Shown: positions 21,495 through 33,597 of the stretch, piece after piece
Position numbering within the stretch: position 1 is the first letter of the stretch
How the letters are laid out: each line of letters starts with the position of its first letter
Source of the DNA: Kingdonia uniflora
Taxonomy: Eukaryota > Streptophyta > Magnoliopsida > Ranunculales > Circaeasteraceae
Length of the DNA stretch: 64,000 nt
Reading direction: 5' to 3'
Assembly: GCA_014058105.1 (NCBI GenBank)
Contig: JACGCM010002017.1
Span: 1,674,001-1,738,000, forward strand
Notes under the pieces: generated by a model
The model's input: the letters and a program-made list of their open reading frames with translations, nothing else
The model's database searches: none
What the model was told of the DNA's origin: nothing
Position numbers and translations under genes: made by a program

Positions 21495-24400
21495 ATGCAG
21501 GTTCGGGCTTTCCCCATGACATGGGCGGGTCTTTGATTTCTTCAATCTGTCCTCGATGCGGGAACTCAGTACAATTTGGTATCAAGGGAGACAAGTTGCT
21601 TGGTGTTCAAATGTTGCTCAGGAATTTAGTTGCCATAGTGTGGATATCGTGTTTGCTGTTTTCTATGGTCGAATTTGGACTCAGAGGAATTATGACGGTA
21701 GATGGTCCGGGAGAGCAAGTCAGAGGCTTGTAAATATTCTTGAAGTTGTGGGAGTTTATGTCTTTCCGGAGACTTTCGGCCTTAACTTTGTTTATTATTC
21801 CATGGATTCGGAATCTTACAAAGAAAAAAGAATCAAAGAATCTTTTATGGGTTGACATGGGGGTTTCAGAGATTTGTCGATGGCGGTCTTAGAGAAGGTC
21901 TTGCGGACAATATTATGTACACAGCATTTTGGATTTCAGCTTTAGCTACAAAGTTCATATTCAGTAATATTCTACAAATCAAGCCATTGGTGTAACCAAC
22001 GAAAGGTCAAAAGCTACGTTAAAATTGCAGAATGTAGATTATAACTGACGGGTTCTTCGGTGACACTAGGCTAGTGGTCGAATTGTTGTGGATTCGTTTT
22101 GATATATCTCATTGATTGCAAATTGGGTATTCAATATACTCCTCGTTTATTGGCTCTATTCAATATACTCCTCTTTTATTGGCTCTTTAGTTGGGATGTT
22201 CTCACATTTGGGAGAGATTCTAAAAACTCAACAGTTACGACTTTGATTTCCGTTTTTTGCGAGTGTCATGCAGTTCAATCTTTTGCAGAGAAACAACTCT
22301 TTCAGGAGCGGGGATTCAAAGAATAGGTTTAAGGATAGATTTCGGCGGTTGCAACTGCGGTATGGATTACGTAGCCAATATAAGAAGCTAGAACTAAACC
22401 AGGTCAAGGCGAACAAGGTTCCGCTGATATGGAATGAGATAATTTTGAAATTCAGGGAAATATGATGTAGTGAGTGACCGTGGTCAAGCTTTTGGAGCTG
22501 CCGTACAAATCTTGGAGCATTAGGGTTATCCGGTGGCCTTGTTTTCATTGTGTATTGAGCTTTTGTTAGCTTTCAGCCAAGCAAAAGACTTGATAGATGC
22601 TTCATATAAGTGGCTTTGGGGGAAGTTATGCAAGAATAAGTATTGGCAGCGTGTTGTTATAGAAGCTTATGATAGTATCAAACACTTGTTGGTGGAATTT
22701 TTCAAAGGTGATACTGTACAACAACAAATTATATTACCAACTCATTCTTTGAGGTTGATTATGGGATTGAGTCTTGAGACGAGAAGTTTACACAGACGCA
22801 TAAGATGACTACGATCTTTCAAATCTAATCCAAGTTAATATAGACCTTGTCTACCGTCTGCCAAAGCCAAAGAAATATATCAGCAAGGTGGTTAACACAT
22901 TGGCGGCACTCTACTAAATCATTATTAAAGATTTCCAAAAAACTAAAAGAAAAGTTGAACAGTTGAAAGGAGATGGTCTGGCACCTTTTAGACCGTCATC
23001 TACTACAGGTCTCCTTTTGAGAATGTGGTCGTATTGCTAGATGAAGAAAATAATATTTCTTTCTGTAGAAAAATGAGGCGTTTGTAGACGATTCTCTGCT
23101 CTAGGGATTCTATGCAGTGTTCCTTCGAATCTCGAAGCAAGAAAAGATATTGCCTTCTGTAGTAATTATTTGTTTATGACATGCCACAAGCTCCAAGTTG
23201 GAAAAATGATGTCTTTTAGTGTTCTCACCCCATACTATATGGAAGAAATTTTGCATAGTAAAGACCATCTGAGAACAGAAAATGAAGATGGCATTTCAAC
23301 GTTGTTTTATTTGCAGAAGTTTAATGATGACGAGGGGGAGAATTGTTTGTAACTGATGTGTACAGAGGGCTTGGTGGCTGAAGAGGAGATTCGGAGTATC
23401 AAGATAAGGGATGGGTTGTGAGGTGGCAATGTGGCACACCACGAGTACATCCAAGTTGGTAAGGGACGGGTTGTGGTATAATCAGATATCCATGTTTGAG
23501 GCCAAGGTTGCCGGTGGTAATGGTGAACATATTTTAAATAGAGATGTATACGGGCTGGATCACAGGCTCGACTTTTTCCAAATGCTCTCATTCTTCTACA
23601 CTACCGTCAGGATCTCTTATACCTCTATGATGGTTATTGTCATACTGTGTGTATTTGTGTGGGACGTCTTTATTCGACATTGAGTGGTATGGAGAAGGCA
23701 ATGGAGAGTTCTATGAATAATAAAGCATTTGGTGCAATTCTCAATCAGATTGGTCTCTTCAATGTGCTTCCGATGATTGTCGAGAATTCGCTAGAGGATA
23801 GTTTTCTTCCTGCAATAGAGGATTTCCTGACAATGCAGCTCCAACATCCATCTGTTTGTTACAAGTTCTCATTGGGTACTTGTGATCATTTCTTTGGACG
23901 GACAATTCTCCTTGGTTGTGCAACACAAGAGCTTCACGGAAAACTATTGGCTTTATGCTCGTAGCCATTTTGTGAAAGCGATTGAGCTTGGAATGACAGT
24001 TATTGTTTACTCTTCGTATAGCCCTATTGTGGATACTTTTTGTTTACATAGCCATGACGATCTCGAGTTGGTTTCTGGTAGTTTCATGATCAGGGCCCCC
24101 TTTATATTCAATCCTTCTGGTTTTGACTGGCTAAAAACTGTTTACGACTTGATGAATTCATGAATTGGATATGGTATTGTGGTGGGGTGTTTACCAAAGA
24201 AGATCAGAGCTGGAAAACGTGGTGCTAAAGCACAAGACGATATGAGAACAACGGGTATTTGGGGGAACAAGACGATATGAGAACAACGGGTATTTGGGGG
24301 AAGTTGTTCAAAGTAATTATAGATCTTTGTTTCTTCTTTTCCCAGAATGAGATCTTGTACCGACTTGGCATGTCTGGAAGCACAAGCATTGCAGTTTACT

Positions 24401-24560
24401 TGCTCACTTGGATCTATGTGGTGATGGCTGTTGTAATTTATGTGCTAACTGCGTATGCTCGAAACACATTAGCAGATAGAACATCGTTATTACCGTTTGG
24501 TTCAGTGTATTGTGATTGTACTTAGTAGTAAATTTGGATACAACTTGGGCTTACAAGTTA
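21495..24560 (+). pseudogene. Callose synthase pseudogene (CALS12/GSL5-like), 5' truncated with internal deletion
   Basis: Callose synthases are large plasma-membrane beta-1,3-glucan synthases. In order the translation shows: FLQSVLDAGTQYNLVSRET (21540), VFYGRIWTQRN.DGRWSG (21655), an ILQIKPLV block (21970), LRYGL.SQYKKLE ... IWNEIIL.FRE (22350-22450), LLLAFSQAKDLIDA..KWLW (22560), EAYDSIKHLL (22660), KMMSFSVLTPYYMEEILHSK then RTENEDGISTLFYLQK (23200-23320), NQISMFEAKVAGGNGEHIL (23475), ARSHFVKAIELG (23950), FNPSGFDWLKTVYD (24110) and YRLVQ (24490). Frameshifts and stops are frequent. More than about 300 residues of the glucan synthase domain are missing between 23340 and 23410, and the N terminus is absent. 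No introns interrupt it, as in the near-intronless GSL1/5 genes. Confidence 0.9.
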
Positions 24561-25249
24561 TGATAAAACTTGATTAGGTGTTATCTTTTAGGGTGCCTTG
24601 GTAAATTGCAACTTTAGTGGGTTTGGGAAGAGAACTCTGAAGATGTAGAGATGTAAAATGGTTAAACCTTGTAGAGGACTTTCACAAAGGAGGAAATTCG
24701 AGAATTCTGTTGGAGGGTTAGTTTTTCCAATTAATAGTCACTGAGATGCTAAAGAAATCGATTTTCTGCTGCCAATTTGGTGTTTGCATGAACTGCTTAT
24801 TAGAATCTTTGTCCATGTTTTCATCAGTAAGCTGTCTTGCTTAAGCTTTATCCAGAAATTTCGTCCAGTTACATCCCTCCTTTGCCAGTGAAGACATCTA
24901 TTGCTATCTCCTGCAAGGGTTTCTTCTTCCCATTGCTGAGATCTCTAGCATTTCAATATATATAATATAATTACCCAACAGGAATTTTTGAAAGATATTT
25001 GGCCAACAGGAATTGCGATGATCATGGAGGTTGAGATTTTATGATAACAAGTATATCAATGACCTACCCTTAGGATTTAATCTTCGTTACACTCTAAATG
25101 ACCCAGCTGCAGGACTTAATCTTCATTATACTCTAATTAAGAAATTGTAATCCAGTCGTCTTGGCATTGTTGAGTTCTTCCCATTCTCAAGAACGGTTTA
25201 AAACACCTTTTTAAGTAAAAACTCCTTTCATCATTTTAATGCAAAATAT
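24561..25249. other. Intergenic stretch, nothing recognised
   Basis: AT-rich DNA downstream of the callose synthase remnant; no motif on either strand. Confidence 0.5.
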
Positions 25250-25440
25250 ATCACCACATCAGAGTTCAGTAGAGAGTCACATGTGAACTAGAGTAAATAA
25301 AACCTAAGATTAAATAAAAATATTTCAACATTCTACATTATAAATAACCCAAATCAGCATTCCACACAACTAATCACCAAGCATCTATATCAACGCCATT
25401 TGATCATATGATAACTTAATCTGAAAATGTCTTAAAGACT
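25250..25440 (-). repeat. F-box locus 3'-flank fragment (locus B)
   Basis: This matches the 3' end and flank of F-box A (about 2790-2990): the same words for 'cacacaactaatca', the CATTT.GTCATATGATAACTT stretch and flanking AT-rich runs. Only the end of the locus is present; no F-box or DUF295 body adjoins it. The matching piece of flank at 27770-27985 lies 2.3 kb further on. Confidence 0.55.
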
Positions 25441-25444
25441 TGTA

Positions 25445-27463
25445 ATTTGAAGTTTACACAGGAAAAAAAGAGGTAAAAGAGTTGCCATCTTCTACACCGA
25501 CCTTGGCTGCAGACTCTATCATCAGGTTACATATCTCCCTTTTCTTGTCATGTGTTGTTTTCTTCAAGTATTCCTGAGTTAACACAATAACAAATTAAAT
25601 AAGACTTCGAGTTGGAGTTGGCTGATATATATAACCTAATGGTCCTAATCAATTCATAACCAAAATATCAATCCATATATACATCAATCCTAAGCAACAT
25701 AATATATATTACCATATATAATTTGTATTTGGGACGTGTAGTATAAGTATTTGCACTACCAGCCTGATAAATTAACAGATATTCTAAGACAGACTACCAG
25801 TTCCTTCATAGGTTAGAAAGGACAAGAGACACCACTGAAGTTCCAAGCCATGAGAATTTTATGAAGAAATTACTGAAATTTACAGTTTGATTAAATTGCA
25901 ATATTTCATAACATCATCATGGAAGAAATCAAGCAGACAGTCAATACAATCTCAAAATTTTGAAAATCATGACCAAATAATTTAAGTAAAATTAAAAAAG
26001 AAAGGAGTGAAAAATTAGAAGCTGAATCATAAGCTCAATGCCACAGTGCAAAAAAGGCTAAAAACCTAGTCTTACAACGCTTTAGTAATAAAAATTAACT
26101 CTCACCAATCTTCACCTAAAACAATTAAGATTCGAGCTCAAACAAAACTCAAAATCTCAAATGTCTATCAAAAGAAAATCCAAGTTTCTCTACGAAAAAC
26201 GAATTGGATATAAATATTCCCTAGCTTTTGAGGAAAAAGAATCTACAAAGAGAAGGAGAGATTTGACCAATTCGGGAAAGAAATCATGGATTTCTAGGTT
26301 ACCGCCATTTTAAGAAGCTTTTCTCTCTTTCTTCAAGTTGAAAAACAGAATAACCTGTAATGGAACATCGATTTTCTAATTCAAAAAAGGAAGTCTGTTT
26401 TTGAATAATTTTCTTTTCTGCAAATAGAGAAAACTGGCTTTCCCTTCTCAATTTTCTTTGCGCACTAAAGGCATCAAACCAATTTCATGAATCTTGGCTA
26501 TCCGTTTCTACTGTTTTTGAGCACCAACCAGAGCCAACATGGCATTAAAATTTTAGCACACAATTATAGGACCTTACTTGAATATTGACAAGATCTAAGA
26601 GGCTAAACAGATCCTACAAAGATCAAAACTCAAGGGATAGTATCTAACCACAAATTTTGCTTATGTGATTTATTGTATAAGATACATCAATGTCCATTTA
26701 GGTTTTCTTTCACTAGAGATTGAATAACATTTAGTGAATAGTTATGACATCACAAAACATGTTAGACAAAACAAAAAATCCTAGTACAAGCTGTTCTACA
26801 TGCACTTGGGCAGATTAAGTCGTATTTGGCTTGACTAAGGTTCACAAGAACGAGCAAACCGGAAAACGCAAGGGACCACATAGTGTCAAGCATTCAACTA
26901 TTAACCAAGATATCAGCAGATAAAATTAGAACACTACCCAAAATAATAGAAACAATAACCATGAGAGGACATGGGAACTTTCCACATAAAGTCGTTCTAA
27001 CATCTAACTAAGCGAAACTACTCTCCTGGGCAATGTTCTTGAGAAGGAGTTTCTATGTAGGGGCAATGGTTATCTATTTTTCAAACAGTTTAAAAAGCAT
27101 TTACACTAAATTGAACAATCTTCACATATCTAAATTTGTATCCCAAGGAATCTCTCTCTGAATGGAGGCTTACATCTATTTCTGTTTAGATTTTAGATTT
27201 TAGTTTATGTCTATATATGTAAAATAAGATTCCCATGAAATCATAAGTAGGGCAGAACTAGGTTATGCTTGATTTACTTTTAAATAGGGCAGGACCCTCA
27301 ATTTTCTTTTACATTAGGTTTTGAGTAGAGACTGAAAAAGTTTTAATTTCTTTTGTGAGTTTATTTCAAGTTGATGAATAAAGAGTACTTATTTATCGTC
27401 TACTGTGTAGGAACTTCATAAACAATTCCTAACTTCATTGTGAAAACAGAGATTCATATCATC

Positions 27464-27501
<38 letters not shown>

Positions 27502-27760
27502 ACCCAGAAACCCTAGATGATTTCGTTCTCTCCACTCACTCCGCTGTGTTTTTTTCTTCTCTTCTCTTACAAAAGAAACGTTGGAAATTTAATTAATTAA
27601 ACGCCTAAAATGCCCTTAACTTTATCAAGGGAAACTAAACGATAGGACACGTGTCAAACATAAGACGAATACATTTTGATCTTATCCAAATTAAAGAGGG
27701 CATTTTTGGTATAAAATGAAACAGTTTTCCATTCAGTTTATTAATTTGCAAAAGGTAACC
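25445..27760 (-). other. Non-coding stretch homologous in part to 44.5-45.7 kb
   Basis: On the minus strand, 25450-25580 reads as a short terminal exon-like string (KKTTHDKKREICNLMIES ... stop) with an acceptor-like edge. I do not recognise the family. About 26150-26320 resembles 45360-45650 (both share AGAGAAACTTG.ATTTTCTTTTGAT). About 25570-25620 resembles 44570-44620. A (GA)n tract and a leader-like CCCTAGA motif occur near 27470-27520. These may be the two ends of a small minus-strand transcription unit, but no full reading frame is visible. Confidence 0.35.
27469..27496. repeat. (AG)14 simple repeat
   Basis: Perfect dinucleotide run, typical of plant 5' leader regions. Confidence 0.95.
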
Positions 27761-27769
27761 TTTATATAA

Positions 27770-27985
27770 GATACGTAAGCCTACATATTAGCACTACATG
27801 ATACTGGAAAAAAAAAACCCAAGGCTAATTGCTGGAAAAGATCTCATAATATAAGAAAGATAAAACAATGATAAAGCGGATTGTATAATCCAATAACACA
27901 TTCTAGAAATAAAACATGACAATTAATTGTTCCAAAAGAACAACAAAGAAATTTGATAAGCAAACAATGATCTTATTCAGATCAC
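27770..27985 (-). repeat. F-box locus 3'-flank fragment, second piece
   Basis: Related to 2575-2745 near F-box A, including the AAATAAAACATGACA and AAAGAACAACAAAGAA words. It ends where the DUF659 hAT relic begins, suggesting the transposon or a rearrangement split the copied F-box locus. Confidence 0.55.
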
Positions 27986-27989
27986 AAGA

Positions 27990-29800
27990 GTACCAAACAA
28001 GTGATCCACTTTAAGTTATTCTCCTATCTCTTCTATACCACGAAATCAGAGCACCTTAGATTTCTAGATGAGTTGCCGAAAATAATAAACCAGGATATTG
28101 CATCATACATTTCCCACCAGGATATCACAGACATTGTTTCTCTATCTTCAATTGCTTCCTGGCGAGCAAAAGTACCTTTAGAGAGGTAGTCACTCATCTG
28201 TGGATATATCAAGTTCCGTTCTTTTGGACCTTTAATGATTCGGTCTACAACATCTAAATAGACCTCACCAGCAAATTCACCCATATGAGGCTTACTCTTC
28301 CCCTCTCTTCCATCACTCGAACTTCTCAACTATGACCAAGAATAATAAATATGGAGTAAGAACATATGCCAGGCAATGTAAAGTGAAATCTAATTTTTTC
28401 CATCGTGCTACAATGAGATCTTCCACGACTTCATATATGCCCGTATTGTAAACTAATGCTTGTCTGATCTCTACTACACACATTATCTCCCACATTATGA
28501 TAGGCTTCACCGATGGCAGCTTCTGCGTTGCAGAATCCAATCATATATCAAATTGGCTTTGTAAACGCCAAAATAAGTTTTGCCTTGGTCCAAAAAGTAT
28601 CATCAAAAATCGCTCTTTTTACCTTTTCATGATGAACACTTTTCGACAACGCCTTTCTATCTTTCCCCACTCTCCACTCATAACCATGTTAATCAGAGCA
28701 TTCTTCCACCGAACAACACGGGCTAATAGAACATAATGAGATCCAAACCTTGTCTTCTTAACTTGAATCACATTCAATGCAGGAAATGTTCAGAATATAA
28801 ACCCAACCATGGAGTGATTCTTTATGATATTAACTATTGATTTAGCCTGCGTATATGTCTTGCTAACAAAATCAAGATTGGATCATTTGAATGTACGATA
28901 TCTTTTATCAACAAACTTAAAGTGTGAGCCATACAACCAGACCAAAAACTATGACGGTAAGTCCTCTCAATAATGTCTCCCACACTCCTACATTTAGGTG
29001 AATTATCCGTCACTACCTGCACAACATTGGAAGTACCTACATATTAAATAACCTTACGTAAAATTTCGGCAATATATCCACCCTCCTTCTCACCACCACA
29101 GCTGTCGATGCTTCTAATGAACATTGCCTTTCCTCCAGAAACTGCCATCACATTAATCAAGTTTTGTTTTTTGAGATTTGCCCAACCATATGAATTAATC
29201 AAAACACCATTGGTTGATTATTGTTCCTTCGAAGAGATCAAAGCTTTATTGACTAAATATTTTCCTTGCCAAGTAGAACTGTTCATATCTTTTCAGAACG
29301 TGGTGGTTTGCAGCATTTAGGTGCTTCATTGATAGCTCTCACCATATTATGCCAAAATGGAGGCCTCGACACATTAAAAGGGATACCATTAGTATAAACG
29401 AATCTTCAATTACCTCGTCAACATCACTTCTTGCAATATCCTGATTCCCTGTCATGGTACTTGCACTTGTTTTTCCTATTTGAGGAACTGTTGGAACGGC
29501 CGAAGGAAGACCTCTTTTAGCATCACCAAATACTTTTTGGCATCAGTTTTTTCCCTTTTCATTGTCTGCCTCTCTTCGCTGGTCACTTAAGAACACAATA
29601 CTACACCTTGTGCTTTTTGACCAGGTAGCGAGCCAATCAAGTGGGCTCTTATATGAGAATACATCTCTGTATAGCATTCTGGCTTGCACCCAAAATTGCT
29701 AGTCCATTTGTAAGCACTCCCATTTTTTCTTCTTTCATTAAACGTCACATACCTTTTCAAGAGGAGTAACCGTCAATTCTTCAACTTGTTTAGTAACTCC
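27990..29800 (-). pseudogene. hAT (DUF659/BED-type) transposase relic
   Basis: On the minus strand from about 29790 the order is: a BED-like finger region (W-T-S-N-F-G-C ... [10 protein letters not shown], with part of the Cys/His set lost), [20 protein letters not shown] (29330-29400), LINVMAVSGGKAMFIRSIDS (29110-29180), [17 protein letters not shown] (28970-29030), [18 protein letters not shown] (28890-28960), then VVEDLIVARWKKLDFTLHCLAY..TP (28370-28450), and a hATC-like end (GTFARQEAIEDRETMSVISWWEM, 28080-28180). Stops and frameshifts split it. I found no terminal repeats. It belongs to a different hAT branch from the element at 11-16 kb. Confidence 0.82.
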
Positions 29801-30549
29801 AATATCCTCTATCTGATCAAATGGAGGACAAATCTCCTAAGTTCGCATATTACAGTGATTTAAAACGCCGGTTCCAATTCCCTTCTTTCATAGTGATTTA
29901 AAACCCAGTATTCTCCTAAGCTCGCGTATTATAGAGATTATCATCACATATGCCCTTAATCCCTCTTCATTGATTAATAAAGTATCAGTTTTAGTAAAAG
30001 GTCTCTTAAACCGATAACTCATGTACCTGTTTAAGGAGATACAATCTTCCTTCACAGCCTATGACAATGGTTTTATTTACTGTCGAAAGAATAATCATGT
30101 TTAGAATCTTTGGATAGGAAACGGTTACTTCCGATGTGGAGCAACAAATGGAAGGTCTCAAGGATGATAATTACCTCTTCGGACAAAGATAATGGAGGCT
30201 TGTGGCAGGGCAAAGATAGTTTATCCTAGCGCCTTTTTAATTTAATGACATAGCTGTTGTTAGCAGGATCCATACAATGTACAGACCTACTTATTGTTTC
30301 TCTGACAGGTTGCCTCAGGTTGATCAAAGCAAGCATGCAACGTTGATTTGTGCTTGAATTGAGTACTTTGAAGTTTGTCGTGATATGATAGATTCATCCC
30401 GACCCTCCCTGCTTACGTTGCAGCCCTACTGATGATAGGGTAAACATGGTAAATAATTACTTTTTTTTATCACAAATAGTAGAGAAGGATACCCAGCTAT
30501 TGAATGAGAGCTAAGGGTATAGCAATGTCTATAATCTTGAAAACAATGT
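29801..30549. other. No feature recognised
   Basis: Mixed AT-rich DNA between a hAT relic and a LINE relic. It may hold the unmarked hAT right end and LINE 3' region; no terminal repeat is visible. Confidence 0.4.
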
Positions 30550-31120
30550 AACATGGAGATGAAATGCTTCCTAGTTCCATTGAGAGTGATAGATCTCATA
30601 AAGTTTCATAGAACCAAAGGCACCATCCTCTTTTGTCTTGGAACTTTTCCTTCAGCTATTGCAACCATCTTTCTCTTTGTTGGTTCATCCGACCAAAGGA
30701 AACTCCTATTGTTTCAAATTGATTTGCACAACCTTTCTTGGTAACCTCCCCTTTTACAAAGGTTACTACTCTGGGATATTTTTCCAGAAACAAGCCTCCA
30801 TTTATGCCACTGTAAATGAGCGGCTCGTTCAACTTTCTCAAACCCTCATACATCTCTGCAGTGACGTGCCTACAAGGTCCCCCAGTTGCATAGATGAGAT
30901 CCTAGCAACTATTAAAAGATTAAGGATTACCGTAAATGACTCCTCACTGAAACCGGACTTCTTTAAATTGGCATTAAAAACTTCCAAACACGAGAAATTA
31001 CAGCCTTGTGCCATTAAGAAAATCCTCATACAAATTGATCTACTACTCTGGGAAATCATCAGGCGCAATTGATTTATCGTTGTAAGACTAAAGACTTTGA
31101 CCCCATCGTCATGCAGCAAT
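30550..31120 (-). pseudogene. LINE ORF2 scrap (post-active-site RT region)
   Basis: Minus-strand translation gives LKKSGFSEESFTVILNLL (family: K-S-x-V-Y-F-A-G-V-S-E-E) and, after frame breaks, a block like SFLWSDEPTKRKMVAIAEGK (family: FLWSG...KRKM..V.W.K). This is the piece between the RT active site and the zinc-binding end of L1-type ORF2. Upstream minus-strand DNA (31130-32050) may hold more of the same element, but I could not assign its motifs. It is strongly decayed. Confidence 0.6.
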
Positions 31121-32182
31121 ATTCATAAGTAGGCAATCCTTGGAATTGTCCTTGTAGAACAGCATATCCACACCATATTTACCTATAGTGACTTCTCTTG
31201 AAAACCTACCAACCTCCTCCGCAAACATTTGAAGGCTCTCTTCATGTCTCAAAATTTCCTACTCCATAAAGGGTTGAGGCTTAGGTGTACACAGAAGTTC
31301 TACTTAAAGAGACCATACTTAAAATCATCCTCTTTTTAGTGATAGATAAAGTTTCTAACAATATGCCTTTTCATTATGTACACTAGCAGGAAAAGAGCAT
31401 AAGGGTGCTCGAAAAAAAAATCTTCGAATAACACCCACCCCACCACCACCACATACAGAGAGAGACAAGAAACTACTATTTCATTGTGCCAGCAGTTTTG
31501 AATCGCTGGCCACCAAAGGACTTCAATTGTCTTTGGTCCTGTACAGAGCTTCCTATGCAAGTCCAAAACAAGTTGAAGGTAAAATCGCCACCCAAAAGCC
31601 TCAGTAAAAATATGCAGTATTATGTCTCTACCACCCCCTGGATTTTGCTTACCGTAATGCTGACTTCAAGACTAAAGTAGAGCTGAGGGGATATAAGAAA
31701 CGCCTGAAAAAGGACTAGATAGCTTCTATCAGCACCACAATATACTCGGATATCATCCACGAATTGGAGGTGAGAGATCTCAAGATATCCCTTGCAGCTA
31801 AGTCTTCTACTTCTCAGAGAACAATCGCTATGGACAAGAGTTTACCAAGGGATTCATAAAGTGGCAGGCCTTCTCTCAGCTCCCACTTTCCACTAATGTT
31901 AGAGTCTCGCCGCTTAACAGCCAAAACAAGACTACAGTCAACCTTTGCATAACGTATCATCTGATCTAGCTAGGAACTCCTCGGAAAAACGTCTTTAGAA
32001 GATATTGAACTCTGTAATCCAAGAGAACGTAATGATTTGATATCCACAATTAGAACAACACCACTATGTCTGCTATCTATATGATTCTATTGTTCCTTTC
32101 TACCCTCAAACCCCATAAAATAACAAAGGGAACCAACTAGCATATAACTCTTCTTTGTGACATAGGAAGGCATAGTCAACAA
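31121..32182. other. Unassigned, possibly an extension of the LINE relic
   Basis: Minus-strand pieces are open for short stretches but lack a motif I can name. A CCACCACC-rich run lies at about 31435-31450. Confidence 0.35.
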
Positions 32183-32185
32183 TAA

Positions 32186-32598
32186 GAGCATCCACAGCAG
32201 CTAGGTACACCCTGACGTGGCGGGTGAATTTTGAAATCCACCCTCTTTTCCACCCAAAACGTCTCCCAGCAGCTAGGTGAATTGCTGACATGGCACACAC
32301 AAAATTCATCCAAGGGTGGATTTTCCACCCTGTGGGTGGATTTGGGGTGAATTCATGCCGCACACTTCTGAACCGCGTGTTGGGTAATGGACGCTCCAGA
32401 TTGAGCCACGTGGAGAGATCTTTTTTTTTTAATTATGCCGCGCAGTTCAGAACTGCGCGTAGTGACGCCGCGCGGTTCAAAACTGCACGTTGGGAATTTA
32501 CCTTCAAATTCACTTTCAACTGCTGTAGAATTCACTTGGGTGGATTGGATTCATCCTGCTTTTGGGCGAATCCACCCACCCAACTGCTGTGGATGCTC
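32186..32598. mobile_element. Harbinger-type MITE 1, TSD TAA
   Basis: 413 bp with 15-bp perfect inverted ends (GAGCATCCACAGCAG / CTGCTGTGGATGCTC), flanked by TAA at 32183-32185 and 32599-32601. The 3-bp TWA duplication is the PIF/Harbinger mark. Inside are repeated palindromic words built on CGCGCAGTTCAGAACTGCGCG-like halves and GGGTGGATTT/AAATCCACCC runs that can pair across the element. It has no coding capacity. Confidence 0.93.
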
Positions 32599-33019
32599 TA
32601 AAGAAGTCGCCCGGTATGAGCCTACCTAGGTCAACCATGCCAAGGAATCACGACCAAACCCCTTTTTTATCATGTTCCCAGAACCCTTAATGTGGTAGGG
32701 TGGTAGTATATGAATTGGTAGCTTAGGAAAGCATTGTAATAGCATGCATGCTGCTATACATATACATTCATGGGTTTATACTTCAATGGAAATCACTCTC
32801 TGTGAATGTTTTTTCGTGAAATGGAATACTTAGTTTGCCTAAATAAAGAAACCTGAACAAAAATCTAAACTCACCTTCTACTCATAATACAACTAATGGC
32901 TATTTCTTTTCAAATAGTTGAAAGGGGAATCATATAAAATAGAAATATCATCACTCATCAACATATGAAATAATAATATAATACGACATACGAGAATCAA
33001 AATTAAATACCACAAGAAT

Positions 33020-33205
33020 GTAAATAGATCGAAGCAAGTACCTCTCTCACTGCCTTCCTTCTCAGCCATCATCAACCAAGGAACTCTGCAACACTAACCC
33101 CAGCATAACTGTGCTTCTCACTCGCAACAGATCTCCATGAACGACAGACTGCTTGAAAGCTAAAATAATTACTGAGATCATGATGCCCAGTTAGACATTG
33201 CAAAA
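33020..33205 (-). pseudogene. F-box fragment (locus C), internal deletion copy
   Basis: The minus strand carries LTGHHDLSNYFSFQAVCRSWRSVASEKH (33100-33190) and, one frame on, MAEKEGS. This matches the F-box and following residues of loci A and D. Directly after it comes AGGTACTTG, the same sequence that follows the C-terminal exon of locus D at about 46666-46672. The whole DUF295 middle, about 945 bp by comparison with D, is missing. The fragment has no start codon in frame with the F-box. Confidence 0.75.
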
Positions 33206-33597
33206 ATTGTGTTTCGATGAATGGTGAATGGAGAAGGGAGATAGAGAGATGGGGTTTTCTAATTTGAATAACTATGAAAACCCCAGAAGTAGAAATTAGC
33301 AAGCAATTATAAAGCTTAGTTGTACCAAAAGAAACCATTTCAAGCTCTGACCTTAAATTGGATGCCCAAACAAATAGATTGGGAGAGAATTTGTGATCAG
33401 CCCTCGAAGGCTCTAACACCCAACATTGTGAATGTGAGAGAGAGAGAGAGAGATTGCTCTGCTTTCTTTCGAGCTCTGTTTCCCTGGTTAATGGTGAACG
33501 AGAGAGAGAGAGAGATGGTTGTTGGCGTTTTAGCAAGTCTAGTTTCTTCAGTGAGTGTGAGGACAGAGAAACTCAACTTTAATGATTCTGAGCTGTT
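33206..33597. other. Flank of F-box fragment C with (GA)n tracts
   Basis: AGAG runs at about 33436-33453 and 33500-33515 generate Ser/Leu-rich frames on the minus strand that are not genes. No other feature is seen. Confidence 0.5.

Noticed and set aside
10100..24560. Helitron as carrier of the gene fragments
   Set aside because: I found no convincing 5' TC with matching 3' hairpin plus CTRR at the borders, so capture stays a hypothesis.
30638..31072. 144-residue plus-strand frame
   Set aside because: It is antisense to a LINE fragment on the minus strand and has no recognisable domain.
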